Shown piece after piece: positions 44,688 through 54,330 of a stretch of 64,000 bases of DNA. The number at the start of each line of letters is the position of its first letter. The stretch's first letter is position 1. Source of the DNA: Nocardioides xinjiangensis (lineage in GTDB: Bacteria; Actinomycetota; Actinomycetes; Propionibacteriales; Nocardioidaceae); the NCBI RefSeq assembly GCF_017916455.1, contig NZ_JAFMSY010000001.1, positions 496,001-560,000 of the forward strand, in the 5' to 3' direction. The notes beneath the pieces were generated by a model, which worked only from the letters and a program-made list of their open reading frames with translations, was not told where the DNA came from and ran no database searches. A program made the translations under genes and the position numbers.

Positions 44688-46562
44688 TCAGCCGGTCGGC
44701 CGGCGTGCCGACTCGAGCGCGGCGATCAGGCTGCGGGCGTCGTAGGGACCGACGTGCCGGGTCTCGCCGACGAAGAACGTCGGCGTGCCACGCACGCCGC
44801 TCGCATCCGCCGAGGCGACGTCGTGCTCGACGTGCCGGACCACCGCGTCGTCGTCGAGGTCGCGCATGAACTGCTCCACGTCGAGGCCGACCTCGGCGGC
44901 GTACCCGACGAGGTCCTCGAGCTCGAGCTCGTCCTGGTGGGCGAAGAGGACGGCGTGCATCTCCCAGAACCGGTCCTGGCGGGCGGCCGCCTCCGCGGCG
45001 AGGGCGGCGAGCTCGGCGTGCGGGTGGACCGGGAGGGGCAGGTGCCGGGTGACGTAGCGCAACCGGTCGCCGAAGTGCGCCCGGAGCTCCGCGCCGACGC
45101 CGCTGACGCGGGCGCAGAACGGGCACTCGTAGTCGAGGTACTCGACCAGGGTCAGCTCGGCGTCGGCAGGACCGAGGACGTGGTCCCGGTCCGGGTCGAC
45201 CGGCTGGCTGAGGGTGGTGGGCAGCGCGGCGTCGGTCTGGCCGAGCACGCGCGCGGAGAAGCGGAACGCCGCCCACCCGGCGAGGCTGGCCAGGACGGCG
45301 GCGAGCAGCACGCCCACGCGGGCCTGGTCCTGCAGCCGCGAGGACTCGAAGGCCAGGCTGATGATGAGCAGCGAGACGGTGAAGCCGATCCCCGACAGCG
45401 CACCGCCGGCGAGCGTGTGCCCGAGCCCGACACCCTGGGGCAGCCGGCCCCAGCCGAGCCGGACGCTGGCGAAGGCGCCGCCGAAGATGCCCACCGCCTT
45501 GCCGAGGACGAGGCCGAGCACGACGCCCCACATCAGCGTCGAGGTGAGGGCGTCGCCCAGCACCCCGTCGCGCAGGTCGACGCCGGCGTTGGCCAGCGCG
45601 AAGACGGGCACCACCACGTGGCTCGTCGGCGTGTGCAGCGCCTCCTGCAGGCGCTCGTTGACCGAGATCGCCCGGGTCAGCGAGCGGCGCGCGACCCGTT
45701 GCACGCCCGGCATCGGCGACTGCCGGAACGCGCGGAACGACCGCGCCGCGTCCTCCACATCGGAGCGGCGCGGATCGAGCGCCGGCACGAGCAGCCCGCT
45801 GACCATCCCCGCGATCGAGGCGTGGACGCCCGACTCGAGGGTCGCGATCCACAGCACCAGCACGACGAGCACGTACGGCGCCGCCTGCCACACGGCGTAC
45901 CTGTCGAGCACGACCAGCACCACCAGGCACGCGCCGGCCACGGCCAGCGCCCCCAGGGACAGGTCGTCGGAGTACACGATGCCGATGACGCTGACGGCGA
46001 CGATGTCGTCGATGACGGTCAGGGTCAGCAGGAAGATCCGCAGCTGCGTGGAGACGGCCGGCCCGACGAGCGCCATCACGCCCAGCAGGAACGCCGTGTC
46101 GGTGCCGATGACAGCGCCCCAGCCGGCGGCCTGCTCGCCGGTGGGGTTCAACGCGAGGAAGACCGCGGCGGGCACCAGCATGCCGGTGACGCCGGCGGCC
46201 AGCGGCACGACGACCCGGCGGCGGTCGGTGAGCTCGCCGATCGCGAACTCCTTGCGGACCTCGAGGCCGATGACGAAGAAGAACACCACCATCAGGCCGT
46301 CGTTGATCCAGTGGTGCAGGTCCATCGTGAGGCCGCCGTCGCCGAAGCGGATCGACAGCTCGGTGTGCCAGAGGTCGACGTAGGCCTGCGACCACGGCGA
46401 GTTCGCCCAGACCAGGGCGACCAGCGCGGCCACCACGAGCAGCCCGGCCGAGCCGGACTCGGTGCGCATGTAGTCGCGCAGCGACCTCGAGGTCTGGGCC
46501 TCGAAGGCGTGGGCGCCCTTGCAGGCCGACTGGTCGGCGGTCCTCGCCTCGGCCGCGGTCAC
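44688..46562 (-). CDS. nhaA: Na+/H+ antiporter NhaA fused to a DsbA-like thioredoxin domain
   Basis: A 624-residue fusion. Residues about 25-430 are NhaA with about 12 helices; the ion-binding Asp pair is in [14 protein letters not shown], and [13 protein letters not shown] and the C-terminal [16 protein letters not shown] are family-specific. Residues about 450-620 form a DsbA-type thioredoxin fold with active site YECPFCARV and cis-Pro GTPTFFVG. The antiporter exports Na+ in exchange for protons; the thioredoxin domain may make it redox-responsive. This fusion is known in actinobacterial genomes. The start is GTG. Confidence 0.93.
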   Translation of the reverse strand: MTAAEARTADQSACKGAHAFEAQTSRSLRDYMRTESGSAGLLVVAALVALVWANSPWSQAYVDLWHTELSIRFGDGGLTMDLHHWINDGLMVVFFFVIGLEVRKEFAIGELTDRRRVVVPLAAGVTGMLVPAAVFLALNPTGEQAAGWGAVIGTDTAFLLGVMALVGPAVSTQLRIFLLTLTVIDDIVAVSVIGIVYSDDLSLGALAVAGACLVVLVVLDRYAVWQAAPYVLVVLVLWIATLESGVHASIAGMVSGLLVPALDPRRSDVEDAARSFRAFRQSPMPGVQRVARRSLTRAISVNERLQEALHTPTSHVVVPVFALANAGVDLRDGVLGDALTSTLMWGVVLGLVLGKAVGIFGGAFASVRLGWGRLPQGVGLGHTLAGGALSGIGFTVSLLIISLAFESSRLQDQARVGVLLAAVLASLAGWAAFRFSARVLGQTDAALPTTLSQPVDPDRDHVLGPADAELTLVEYLDYECPFCARVSGVGAELRAHFGDRLRYVTRHLPLPVHPHAELAALAAEAAARQDRFWEMHAVLFAHQDELELEDLVGYAAEVGLDVEQFMRDLDDDAVVRHVEHDVASADASGVRGTPTFFVGETRHVGPYDARSLIAALESARRPTG

Positions 46563-46599
46563 CAGGGCAGGCTATCGGCGCCGGGCAACGCGCGGGCGG

Positions 46600-47673
46600 T
46601 CAGCAGACCCGGTGCATCCATCCGAAGGTGTCCTCGGCGCGGCCGAACTGCATGCCCACGAGCGCGTCGCGGATCCGCATGGTCAGCTCGGTGCTGGCGG
46701 GCGCCGGGGTCACGCCGTGGGGCGAGCGCAGCTCGCCGACCGGGGTGACGACGGCGGCGGTGCCGCAGGCGAAGACCTCGGTGATCTCGCCCGACGCGAC
46801 GCCGTCGCGCCACTCGTCGATCGAGAACTTCCGCTCCTCGACGGCGTGGCCCAGCTTGCCGGCGAGCTCGATGATCGAGGCGCGGGTGATGCCCTCGAGG
46901 ATCGTGCCGGTCTCGGGCGTGACGACGCGGCCGTCGGCGTGGACGAAGAACAGGTTCATCCCGCCGAGCTCCTCGATGTAGCGGAACTCCTGGTCGTCGA
47001 GGAACACGACCTGGTCGCAGCCCTGCTCGATGGCCTCGCGCTGCGCCGCCAGCGACGCCGCGTAGTTGCCACCGGTCTTCGCCGCGCCCATGCCGCCGCG
47101 ACCGGCCCGGGTGAACGTCTCGGAGAGCCACAGGTTGACCGGCTTGACGCCGCCCTTGAAGTACGCCCCGGCCGGCGAGGCGATGACCATGAACGTCACG
47201 TGCTGCGCCGGGCGGACCCCCAGGAACTTCTCCGAGGCGAACATGAACGGCCGCAGGTAGAGCGACTTCTCCCCCTCGCTGTCGGGCACCCACCGCTGGT
47301 CGACCTCGACGAGCGCGTCGACGCACGCGACGAAGTCCTCGACGGGCAGCTCCGGGAAGGCCAGTCGCGCGCTCGAGCGCACCATCCGGGCGGCGTTCTG
47401 CTCGGGACGGAAGGTCCAGATCGAGCCGTCGTCGTGGCGGTAGGCCTTCATGCCCTCGAAGGTCTCCTGCGCGTAGTGCAGGACCGCGGTCGCCGGGTCG
47501 AGCGTCAGCGGGCCGTACGGCGTGATCCGCGCGTCGTGCCAGCCGGCGTCCGGTGTCCACTCGACCGTGAGCATGTGGTCGGTGAAGTGCACCCCGAAGC
47601 CCGGGTTGGCGAGGATCTCGACGAGCCTGGCGTCGTCGACGGGCGTGGGGTTCGCGGCGGTGCTGATCTGCAT
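46600..47673 (-). CDS. ilvE: branched-chain amino acid aminotransferase
   Basis: A 357-residue fold-type IV PLP transaminase for the last step of Ile, Leu and Val synthesis. FHYAQ-type LHYAQETFEGMKAYR, the Schiff-base Lys in GGMGAAKTGGNYAASL, the Glu segment YIEELGGMNLFFV and FACGTAAVVTPVG are diagnostic. It starts 13 bp after the leuB stop, so the two form an operon. Confidence 0.96.
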   Translation of the reverse strand: MQISTAANPTPVDDARLVEILANPGFGVHFTDHMLTVEWTPDAGWHDARITPYGPLTLDPATAVLHYAQETFEGMKAYRHDDGSIWTFRPEQNAARMVRSSARLAFPELPVEDFVACVDALVEVDQRWVPDSEGEKSLYLRPFMFASEKFLGVRPAQHVTFMVIASPAGAYFKGGVKPVNLWLSETFTRAGRGGMGAAKTGGNYAASLAAQREAIEQGCDQVVFLDDQEFRYIEELGGMNLFFVHADGRVVTPETGTILEGITRASIIELAGKLGHAVEERKFSIDEWRDGVASGEITEVFACGTAAVVTPVGELRSPHGVTPAPASTELTMRIRDALVGMQFGRAEDTFGWMHRVC

Positions 47674-47686
47674 GGGGTCAACCTAC

Positions 47687-48775
47687 TCAGAGGCGGGCTG
47701 CGATGGCGTCCCCGACCTCGCTCGTACGACGGCTGGTGCCCGGCGTGCGCTCGCTGAGGTCTGCGAGGACGGCAGCCTCGATGGCGGCGGCCGCCTCGGG
47801 GTGGCCGAGGTGGTCGAGGAGGAGGGCACCCGAGAGGATCGCGGCGGTCGGGTCGGCCTTCTGCTGGCCGGCGATGTCGGGGGCGGAGCCGTGCACGGGC
47901 TCGAACATCGACGGGGCGGTGCGGTCGGGGTTGACGTTGCCCGAGGCGGCCAGCCCGATGCCGCCGGTGATGGCCGCGGCGAGGTCGGTGACGATGTCGC
48001 CGAACAGGTTGTCGGTGACGATCACGTCGAAGCGGGCCGGGTCGGTGGCGAGGAAGATCATCGCCGCGTCGATGTGCATGTAGTCGATCGTGACGTCGGG
48101 GTGCTCGGCCGCGACGGACTCGAAGAGCCGCCACCACAGCGACCCGGCGTTGACCAGCACGTTGGTCTTGTGGATCAGCGTCAGCTTCTTGCGCGGGCGC
48201 TTCTGCGCCCGCGCGAACGCATCGCGGACCACGCGCTCGACGCCGTACGCGGTGTTGACCGAGACCTCGGTCGCGACCTCCGCGGGAGTGCCGACCCGCA
48301 GGGCGCCGCCGTTGCCCGTGTAGGGGCCCTCGGTGCCCTCGCGGACCACGACGAAGTCGATGTCGCCCCTCTCGAGAACCGGGTCCGCCAGGGGTGAGGT
48401 CGAGCCGGGGAAGAGCCGCGACGGTCGCAGGTTGACGTAGTGGTCGAGCTCGAACCGCAGCCGCAGCAGCAGGCCGCGCTCGAGGAGGCCGGGCGGCAGG
48501 CCGGGGTCGTTGGGCCTGCCGCCGACCGCACCCAGCAGGATCGCGTCGTGCTCGCGGACCTCCGCGAGCACGGAGTCCGGCAGCACCTCGCCGGTCGCGA
48601 GGTAGCGCTCCGCGCCGAGGTCGTACTGCGTGGTCGCGAACGACACCGGCGACGCGACCTCGAGCACCTTTAGCGCCTCGGCCGTCACCTCCGGGCCGAT
48701 GCCGTCGCCCGGGATGACGGCGAGGGTCTGGCTGCCGGAGGGACGCGACGGGGACGGTGGCTGGCTGTCAGGCAT
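47687..48775 (-). CDS. leuB: 3-isopropylmalate dehydrogenase
   Basis: A 362-residue beta-decarboxylating dehydrogenase of leucine synthesis. [16 protein letters not shown], the substrate-Arg region [25 protein letters not shown]-like [14 protein letters not shown], the Lys in THVHKTNVL-like LIHKTNVLV and the Asp cluster in [16 protein letters not shown] are present. The ATG at 48775 lacks its own ribosome site and lies 10 bp after the stop of a 46-residue gene, implying translational coupling. Confidence 0.95.
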   Translation of the reverse strand: MPDSQPPSPSRPSGSQTLAVIPGDGIGPEVTAEALKVLEVASPVSFATTQYDLGAERYLATGEVLPDSVLAEVREHDAILLGAVGGRPNDPGLPPGLLERGLLLRLRFELDHYVNLRPSRLFPGSTSPLADPVLERGDIDFVVVREGTEGPYTGNGGALRVGTPAEVATEVSVNTAYGVERVVRDAFARAQKRPRKKLTLIHKTNVLVNAGSLWWRLFESVAAEHPDVTIDYMHIDAAMIFLATDPARFDVIVTDNLFGDIVTDLAAAITGGIGLAASGNVNPDRTAPSMFEPVHGSAPDIAGQQKADPTAAILSGALLLDHLGHPEAAAAIEAAVLADLSERTPGTSRRTSEVGDAIAARL

Positions 48776-48785
48776 GCCGGGAACG

Positions 48786-48926
48786 CTAGTTGTCCTCCGG
48801 CCACTGACCGCCGTCGTCTCGCAGGTCAAGCGCGGTCTGCACGGCGAACGCGACGTTCTCGGCGCTGCGCGGGTTCTCGGGGTCGTGGGCGGCGGGGCCC
48901 CATGCGTCGGGGTACATCTGGTACAT
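48786..48926 (-). CDS. 46-residue small protein encoded directly upstream of leuB
   Basis: ATG at 48926 with AGGAG 6 nt upstream, 46 codons and a TAG stop. The product begins [19 protein letters not shown] and continues with an amphipathic helix ([16 protein letters not shown]) ending in QWPEDN. Codon use is strongly G/C-ending as in neighbouring genes. It has no run of Leu, Ile or Val codons, so it is unlike a simple attenuation leader. It is probably co-translated with leuB and may be a real small protein. I recall no named family. Confidence 0.72.
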   Translation of the reverse strand: MYQMYPDAWGPAAHDPENPRSAENVAFAVQTALDLRDDGGQWPEDN

Positions 48927-49217
48927 CGGTCACTCCTGCGGCTTCGAGGGCGACAGCGTCGAAGGCGTCGATGGCTGTCGTGGCTGGATCGAGAAGCCGG
49001 GTGGCGGAACCTCGTCAACGCCGAACGCCGCGACGAGGTGGCCTCTCTGTCAGGCCTCGCCGCGGCGGTCGATGAGTACGAGCACGCTCCGCATGGTGCC
49101 GCGACTGTACGACCGTGGCTGCGGTCGGCGCACGCGACTTCGGGGAACGTGTCAGATCGTGAGATCTCGGATCGCCACGTGGGATCCGCCGCGAGGAGTG
49201 ACAGACTCGGCGGCCTC

Positions 49218-49784
49218 ATGTCTGCTCCTCCGGAACTCCCCGACATCGTCCAGCGCGCCTTCGACGTGTGCCGCCAGGCCGGCTACGTCGCGTTCTGCCG
49301 CAACGAGACCGGTCGGCTGCTGGCGACGCTGGCGGCGACGCGCGGCGGCACGATGGCGGAGTTCGGCACCGGCTGCGGCGTGGGGACCGCGTGGCTGCGC
49401 AGCGGCGTGCGCAACGGTGCGCGGATCCTCACCGCGGAGCTCGACGAGTCGCTCGCCGGGGCCGCGCAGACGATCTTCACCGACGACGACCGGGTCGAGG
49501 TGCTGGCCGCGGACTGGAGCGTGCTGCGCGAGCAGGGTCCGTTCTCGCTGCTCTTCCTGGACTCCGGGAGCCCCTCCGAGGTCGGCGTCGAGTCGACGAT
49601 CGACCTGGTGGAGCCGGGCGGGATCGTGGTTCTCGACGACTTCGCGCCGTGCGAGTCGTGGCCGCCGATCGCCTACGGCCGCGTCGACACGCTGCGCGAG
49701 CAGTGGCTCACCGACGAGCGCTTCACCGCGGTCGAGGTGATGGTGGCGGCCGACGCGTCCGCGATCATCGCCACCCGTCGCTGA
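49218..49784 (+). CDS. class I SAM-dependent O-methyltransferase-like protein
   Basis: A 188-residue Rossmann-fold methyltransferase. Motif I is [15 protein letters not shown], motif [16 protein letters not shown], and post-[12 protein letters not shown] followed by [11 protein letters not shown]. Similar proteins are annotated O-methyltransferase or predicted methyltransferase; the acceptor is unknown. The ATG at 49218 has no close ribosome site, AGGAG being about 18 nt away. The 291 bp upstream hold no gene I can support. Confidence 0.87.
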   Translation: MSAPPELPDIVQRAFDVCRQAGYVAFCRNETGRLLATLAATRGGTMAEFGTGCGVGTAWLRSGVRNGARILTAELDESLAGAAQTIFTDDDRVEVLAADWSVLREQGPFSLLFLDSGSPSEVGVESTIDLVEPGGIVVLDDFAPCESWPPIAYGRVDTLREQWLTDERFTAVEVMVAADASAIIATRR

Positions 49785-49794
49785 CGGCGCGGCG

Positions 49795-50478
49795 TCAGCG
49801 CGGGCCCGGCGCCGTCACGTCGACGGTGAACCACGGCAGCATCAGCTGGGTGAGCGGCCCGATCGCCAGCGCGTAGACGACGGTGCCGACGCCGAGCACG
49901 CCCCCGAGCAGCAGGCCGATCGCCACGACGCTCACCTCGATCCCGGTGCGCACGAGCCGCAGGGACAGCCCCGTGCGCCGCGAGAGGCCGGTCATCAGCC
50001 CGTCGCGCGGGCCGCGGCCGAGCTGGGCGCCGATGTAGAGCGCGCCGGCCGCGCCGCACAGCACCACTCCGCCGACCACCAGCCCGAGGCGGGCCGCCAG
50101 GGCGTCGGGCCGGTCGAGCACGGCGAGGGTGGCGTCGGCGGACAGTCCCACCACGACCGCGTTGCTGATGGTGCCGAGGCCGGGCATCTCCCGCAGCGGG
50201 ATCCACAGGAGCAGCACGACGAAGCTGAAGAGCACGACGGCCTGGCCGAGCGTCATCGGCACGTGGCGGATGAAGCCGGAGTGCAGCACGTCCCAGGGCG
50301 CGAGGCCGAGCGCCCCGCGGACCATGAGGGCGAGCGAGACGCCGTAGAGGAAGAGCCCCACGTAGAGCTGGGGCAGGCGGCGGCCGAGCCGGCCGGCGCG
50401 CAGCTGCGCGAGCGGGCCGAGGTCGACGAGGACGCGCCCGGAGGCGGCGGGGACGGAAGACGTGGTGGTGCTGCTCAT
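49795..50478 (-). CDS. YczE/YitT-like membrane protein
   Basis: A 227-residue membrane protein with five to six helices. The YczE-type motif MVRGALGLAPWDVLHSG follows the first helix and a second copy-like segment GAQLGRGPRDGLMTGLS follows the fourth. It is divergent from a MocR-type regulator, the same pairing known as YczE/YczR in other bacteria, where the regulator controls the membrane protein. The transported compound is unknown. Start ATG at 50478. Confidence 0.88.
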   Translation of the reverse strand: MSSTTTSSVPAASGRVLVDLGPLAQLRAGRLGRRLPQLYVGLFLYGVSLALMVRGALGLAPWDVLHSGFIRHVPMTLGQAVVLFSFVVLLLWIPLREMPGLGTISNAVVVGLSADATLAVLDRPDALAARLGLVVGGVVLCGAAGALYIGAQLGRGPRDGLMTGLSRRTGLSLRLVRTGIEVSVVAIGLLLGGVLGVGTVVYALAIGPLTQLMLPWFTVDVTAPGPR

Positions 50479-50495
50479 GCCTCGAGCATCCCGCA

Positions 50496-50522
50496 GATTG
50501 GCCTTGTCGGAAATAGCCAATC
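50496..50522. promoter_or_regulatory. inverted repeat in the YczE/YczR divergent promoter
   Basis: GATTGGC (50496-50502) and GCCAATC (50516-50522) are perfect inverted arms with a 13-nt spacer in the 61-bp divergent gap. A further TGGCC lies at 50532-50536. MocR regulators bind spaced half-sites, so this is the likely operator. Confidence 0.7.
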
Positions 50523-50539
50523 GTGGAACAGTGGCCTGC

Positions 50540-51988
50540 ATGAGTCGCGTCGTCACTGCCCAGCGCATAGCCAGTCTGGTGGGTGACTTCCCCCGCTCCC
50601 CCGCCTACGTCGGCCTCGCCGACAGCCTGCGCGTCCTGATCGGCGACGGCCGCGTCGGCATCGACGTACGCCTGCCGAGCGAGCGGGAGCTGACCAGCGC
50701 GCTCGACGTGTCGCGCACCACCGTGACGCGGGCCTACGAGGTGCTGCGCGAGTCGGGGTACGCCGAGGCGCGCCGCGGGTCGGGCACGTTCACGACCGTG
50801 CCGGGCGGGCAGCGGCGTGCCCACGACCGCGCCCTGATGCCGGGCACCGGCGGTCGCGACGTCATCGACCTCAACTGCGCCGCCCACTCGGCGCCACCCG
50901 GCCTGGTGGAGGCCTACCAGCGCGCGACCGAGCAGCTGCCGGCCTACCTCGGCGGACCGGGGTACTTCCCGCTGGGCGTCCCGGAGCTGCAGGCGCGGAT
51001 CGCCGCGGCCTACGACGCCCGCGGGCTGCCGACGGCTCCGGAGCAGGTGATGGTGACCGCGGGCGCGCTGGCCGCGGCGTCCGTCGTCGCCCAGGCCTTC
51101 ACCGCCCCCGGCGAGCGCGTGGTCGTCGAGTCGCCGACCTACCCCAACGCCACCCAGGCCGTGCGCCACGCCGGCGCCCGCCTCGTGCCGGCCGCCGTCG
51201 ATCCCGACGGCTGGGACCTCGACGCGCTCGCCGCGACGCTGCGGCAGACCTCGCCGCGGCTCGCCTACCTCATCCCCGACTTCCAGAACCCCACCGGCCA
51301 CCTCATGTCCGAGGCGCAGCGCGAGGCACTGGCCGCTGCCCTCGCGCGCACCCGGACGACCGTCGTCGCCGACGAGGCGCACCAGGCCCTGGCCCTGCGG
51401 CCGGGACTGGCCGAGGCGATGCCGCCACCGCTGGCGGCGTACGCCGACGACGCGATCACGATCGGCAGCGCGAGCAAGTCGTACTGGGGCGGGCTGCGGC
51501 TGGGGTGGGTGCGGGCCCCGATGGCGGCCGTGGAGCGGCTGGTCCAGGCCCGGATCGGCCTCGACCTCGGAGCGCCGGTCCTCGAGCAGCTGGTGCTCGC
51601 GGACCTGATGGACCACGCCGACGAGGTGCTGCCGCTGCACCGGGAGCGGCTCGTCGCCGGTCGGGACGCGCTCGTGGCGGCGCTGCGCGAGCACCTGCCG
51701 TCGTGGCGGTTCCGGGTGCCCGACGGCGGGCTCGCGCTGTGGTGCGAGCTGCCGGAGGCGCTCGGCACGGCGACCACCGTCGAGGCCGAGCGCCGCGGCG
51801 TCGTCGTGGCACCCGGACCGGTCTTCGCGGTCGAGGGCGGGCTCGACCGCTACGTCCGCATCCCGTGGACCGCCGCGCCGGAGGACCTCACCGAGGCCGT
51901 CCGCCGCCTGGCGGCGGCGTGGGAGCACGTGTCCACCGACGCCGCCCGGCCGGCGGCCCGGGCCGCCGGCCGCGTGATGGTGGCCTGA
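50540..51988 (+). CDS. MocR/PdxR-type regulator (GntR helix-turn-helix plus aminotransferase domain), YczR-like
   Basis: A 482-residue chimeric regulator. Residues about 20-90 are a GntR winged helix (LPSERELTSALDVSRTTVTRAY), and about 125-470 form a fold-type I aminotransferase domain with the PLP lysine in IGSASKSYWGGLRLGW and PDFQNPTGHLM. It probably binds PLP as effector and controls the divergent yczE-like gene. The ATG at 50540 is taken because the upstream frame runs through the promoter and operator. Confidence 0.92.
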   Translation: MSRVVTAQRIASLVGDFPRSPAYVGLADSLRVLIGDGRVGIDVRLPSERELTSALDVSRTTVTRAYEVLRESGYAEARRGSGTFTTVPGGQRRAHDRALMPGTGGRDVIDLNCAAHSAPPGLVEAYQRATEQLPAYLGGPGYFPLGVPELQARIAAAYDARGLPTAPEQVMVTAGALAAASVVAQAFTAPGERVVVESPTYPNATQAVRHAGARLVPAAVDPDGWDLDALAATLRQTSPRLAYLIPDFQNPTGHLMSEAQREALAAALARTRTTVVADEAHQALALRPGLAEAMPPPLAAYADDAITIGSASKSYWGGLRLGWVRAPMAAVERLVQARIGLDLGAPVLEQLVLADLMDHADEVLPLHRERLVAGRDALVAALREHLPSWRFRVPDGGLALWCELPEALGTATTVEAERRGVVVAPGPVFAVEGGLDRYVRIPWTAAPEDLTEAVRRLAAAWEHVSTDAARPAARAAGRVMVA

Positions 51989-52010
51989 GCCACGACGGAC
52001 CGGCCTCCCG

Positions 52011-53621
52011 TCAGGACAGGTCGACCGCGCGGACCGAGGCGGCCTGCATGGCGGTCTCGATCTCGGCCAGGGTCTCGGCCGGGATCGCGGAGTCGACGCT
52101 CAGCGCGACCAGCGCGGCGCCGCCCTTGTCCTGGCGCGAGACCTGCATGCCGGCGATGTTGACAGCGGCGTCGCCGAGGATGCCGCCGACCGTGCCCACC
52201 ATGCCGGGGCGGTCCTCGTAGGTGAGGAAGGCGAGGTGGGTGGTCGGCTCGATGTCCACGTCGAACCCGTTGACCTCGACCAGCCGCTCCTTCTGCGCGA
52301 GGCCGACCAGCGTGCCGCTGACCGAGACCTGCGTGCCGTCGGCGAGGGTGCCGCGGAGGGTGATGAGGTTGCGGTGGTCGGGGCTCTCGGTCTCGGTCAC
52401 GAGCCGCACCTCGGTGCCGCGCTCGGCCGCGAGCAGCGGGGCGTTCACGTAGGAGACCTGCTCCTCGACGATGTCGGCGAACACGCCCTTGAGGGCCGCG
52501 AGCTCGAGCACCTTGACGTCGTACTCGGTGATCTCGCCGCGGACCTCCACGTCGAGCTGGTGGGCGACCTCGCCGGCCAGCGCGGTGAAGACGCGGCCGA
52601 GCTTCTCGGTGAGCGGGATGCCCGGACGCACGTCCTCGGCGATGACGCCGCCCTGCACGTTGACCGCGTCGGGGACGAGCTCGCCGCTCAGCGCGAGGCG
52701 CACCGACCTGGCGACCGCGATGCCCGCCTTCTCCTGGGCCTCGTCGGTCGAGGCGCCCAGGTGCGGGGTGGCGACGACGTTCTCCAGCTCGAAGAGCGGG
52801 CTGTCGGTGCACGGCTCCTTCGCGAACACGTCGAGCCCGGCGGCGGCGATCTGCCCCGTCTTGAGCGCGTCGTAGAGCGCCGCCTCGTCGACGATGCCGC
52901 CGCGGGCGGCGTTGACGAGCACCAGGCTCCTCTTCGCGCGGGCGAGCTGGTCGGCGCCGATGAGACCCACGGTCTCGGGGGTCTTCGGCAGGTGCACGCT
53001 CATGAAGTCGGACTCGGCGACGAGGGTCTCGAGGTCGACGAGCCGGACGCCCATCTGCGCGGCGCGGCCGGCCTGGACGTAGGGGTCGTAGGCGATCACC
53101 TTCATGCCGAAGGCGCTCAGCCGCTGCGCCACGAGGACGCCGATGCGGCCCAGGCCCACGATCCCCACGGTCTTCTCGTAGAGCTCGATGCCGGTGTACT
53201 TCGAGCGCTTCCACTCGCCGTTGCGCAGCGCCGCGTGGGCCGGGCTGAGGTGACGGGCGGCGGCGAGCATCAGCGCGACGGCGAGCTCGGCGGCGCTGAC
53301 GATGTTCGAGGTCGGCGCGTTGACGACCATCACGCCGGCCTGCGTGGCGGCCTTGACGTCGACGTTGTCGAGCCCGACGCCCGCGCGGGCGACGACCTTC
53401 AGGCGGTTCGCGGCGGCCAGCGCCTCGGCGTCGACCTTCGTCGCGGAGCGCACGAGGACCGCGTCGACGTCGGCGATCGCCGGGATCAGCTCGGCGCGGT
53501 CGGCGCCGTTGCAGTGCCGGACCTCGAAGTCGGGGCCGAGCGCCTCGATCGTGGCGGGGCTCAGCTCTTCGGCGATGAGCACGACCGGCCGGGCGAGCGG
53601 TGCAGGAGCGGATGCGTTCAC
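52011..53621 (-). CDS. serA: D-3-phosphoglycerate dehydrogenase
   Basis: A 536-residue long-form SerA, first step of serine synthesis. The substrate domain has GVGLDNVD, the NAD domain GLGRIGVLVAQRL, and catalytic Arg, Glu and His lie in VNAARGGIVDE, FAKEPC and ATPHLGAST. The intervening ASB domain (about 320-450) and C-terminal ACT domain (LTYEDRPGMVGTVGGILGD) imply feedback by serine, as in Mycobacterium. The start is GTG with GAGGA 7 nt upstream. It is divergent from the YdeI-like gene. Confidence 0.96.
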   Translation of the reverse strand: MNASAPAPLARPVVLIAEELSPATIEALGPDFEVRHCNGADRAELIPAIADVDAVLVRSATKVDAEALAAANRLKVVARAGVGLDNVDVKAATQAGVMVVNAPTSNIVSAAELAVALMLAAARHLSPAHAALRNGEWKRSKYTGIELYEKTVGIVGLGRIGVLVAQRLSAFGMKVIAYDPYVQAGRAAQMGVRLVDLETLVAESDFMSVHLPKTPETVGLIGADQLARAKRSLVLVNAARGGIVDEAALYDALKTGQIAAAGLDVFAKEPCTDSPLFELENVVATPHLGASTDEAQEKAGIAVARSVRLALSGELVPDAVNVQGGVIAEDVRPGIPLTEKLGRVFTALAGEVAHQLDVEVRGEITEYDVKVLELAALKGVFADIVEEQVSYVNAPLLAAERGTEVRLVTETESPDHRNLITLRGTLADGTQVSVSGTLVGLAQKERLVEVNGFDVDIEPTTHLAFLTYEDRPGMVGTVGGILGDAAVNIAGMQVSRQDKGGAALVALSVDSAIPAETLAEIETAMQAASVRAVDLS

Positions 53622-53756
53622 AGCGGGGTCCTCGGGTGATCAAGGGTGTGTGCGGGGACTGCACGACGCTGTGCGCGCACCACACTACCCGCGAGCCGGG
53701 CGCGAGTCCCAGCGCCTCACCATCCGGACGTCGTACCCGGCGCCTACGATCCCGGC

Positions 53757-54329
53757 ATGGGAGCCATGGACGACGCGCAGCGGCTGGAGCCCGCCTCGGT
53801 CGAGGAGTGGAGCGCGTGGCTGCGCGAGCACCACACGCAGCCCCAGGGAGTGTGGCTGGTGAGCCCGCGCAAGGCCGGTGACCGGGCGTTCTCCTACGAG
53901 GAGGCGGTGCTCGAGGCGCTTCGCTTCGGCTGGGTCGACTCGACGGTGAAGCCGGTCGACGAGCAGCGCTCGATGCAGTGGTTCGCACCGCGCCGCAGGG
54001 GCAGCATGTGGACGCGGATCAACAAGGGCCGGGTCGCCCGGCTCGAGGAGTCGGGGCTGATGGAGCCGGCCGGGGCGGCGGCGGTCGCCCTGGCCAAGGA
54101 GACCGGGATGTGGACCCTGATGGACGACGTCGAGGCCTGCGTCGTGCCCGACGACCTCGCCGCGGCCTTCGACCGCCATCCCGGGTCGCGGGAGCACTGG
54201 GAGTCGTGGCCGGCGTCGGCGCAGAAGCTGATCCTCACCTGGATCGTGCTGGCCAAGAGGGCCGAGACGCGCGCGAGCCGCGTCGAGACGACCGCCGAGC
54301 AGGCCGCCCGCGGCGAGAGGTCGCGCTAG
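53757..54329 (+). CDS. YdeI/OmpD-associated-family protein
   Basis: A 190-residue protein of the YdeI (bacteriocin-protection / OmdA) family: WSAWLREHHTQPQGVWLVSPRK, ALRFGWVDSTVKPVDEQ, WFAPRRRGSMWTRINKGRV and the C-terminal WESWPASAQKLILTWIVLAKR. TACGAT (53745-53750) ends 6 nt before the ATG, so the transcript is probably leaderless. Function is poorly defined in the family. It converges on the FrnE-like gene with 1 bp between stops. Confidence 0.9.
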   Translation: MGAMDDAQRLEPASVEEWSAWLREHHTQPQGVWLVSPRKAGDRAFSYEEAVLEALRFGWVDSTVKPVDEQRSMQWFAPRRRGSMWTRINKGRVARLEESGLMEPAGAAAVALAKETGMWTLMDDVEACVVPDDLAAAFDRHPGSREHWESWPASAQKLILTWIVLAKRAETRASRVETTAEQAARGERSR

Positions 54330-54330
54330 G

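Noticed and set aside
48630..49217. Long upstream extension of the methyltransferase frame
   Set aside because: It runs antisense through leuB and the 46-residue gene; conserved methyltransferase sequence begins only after Met at 49218.
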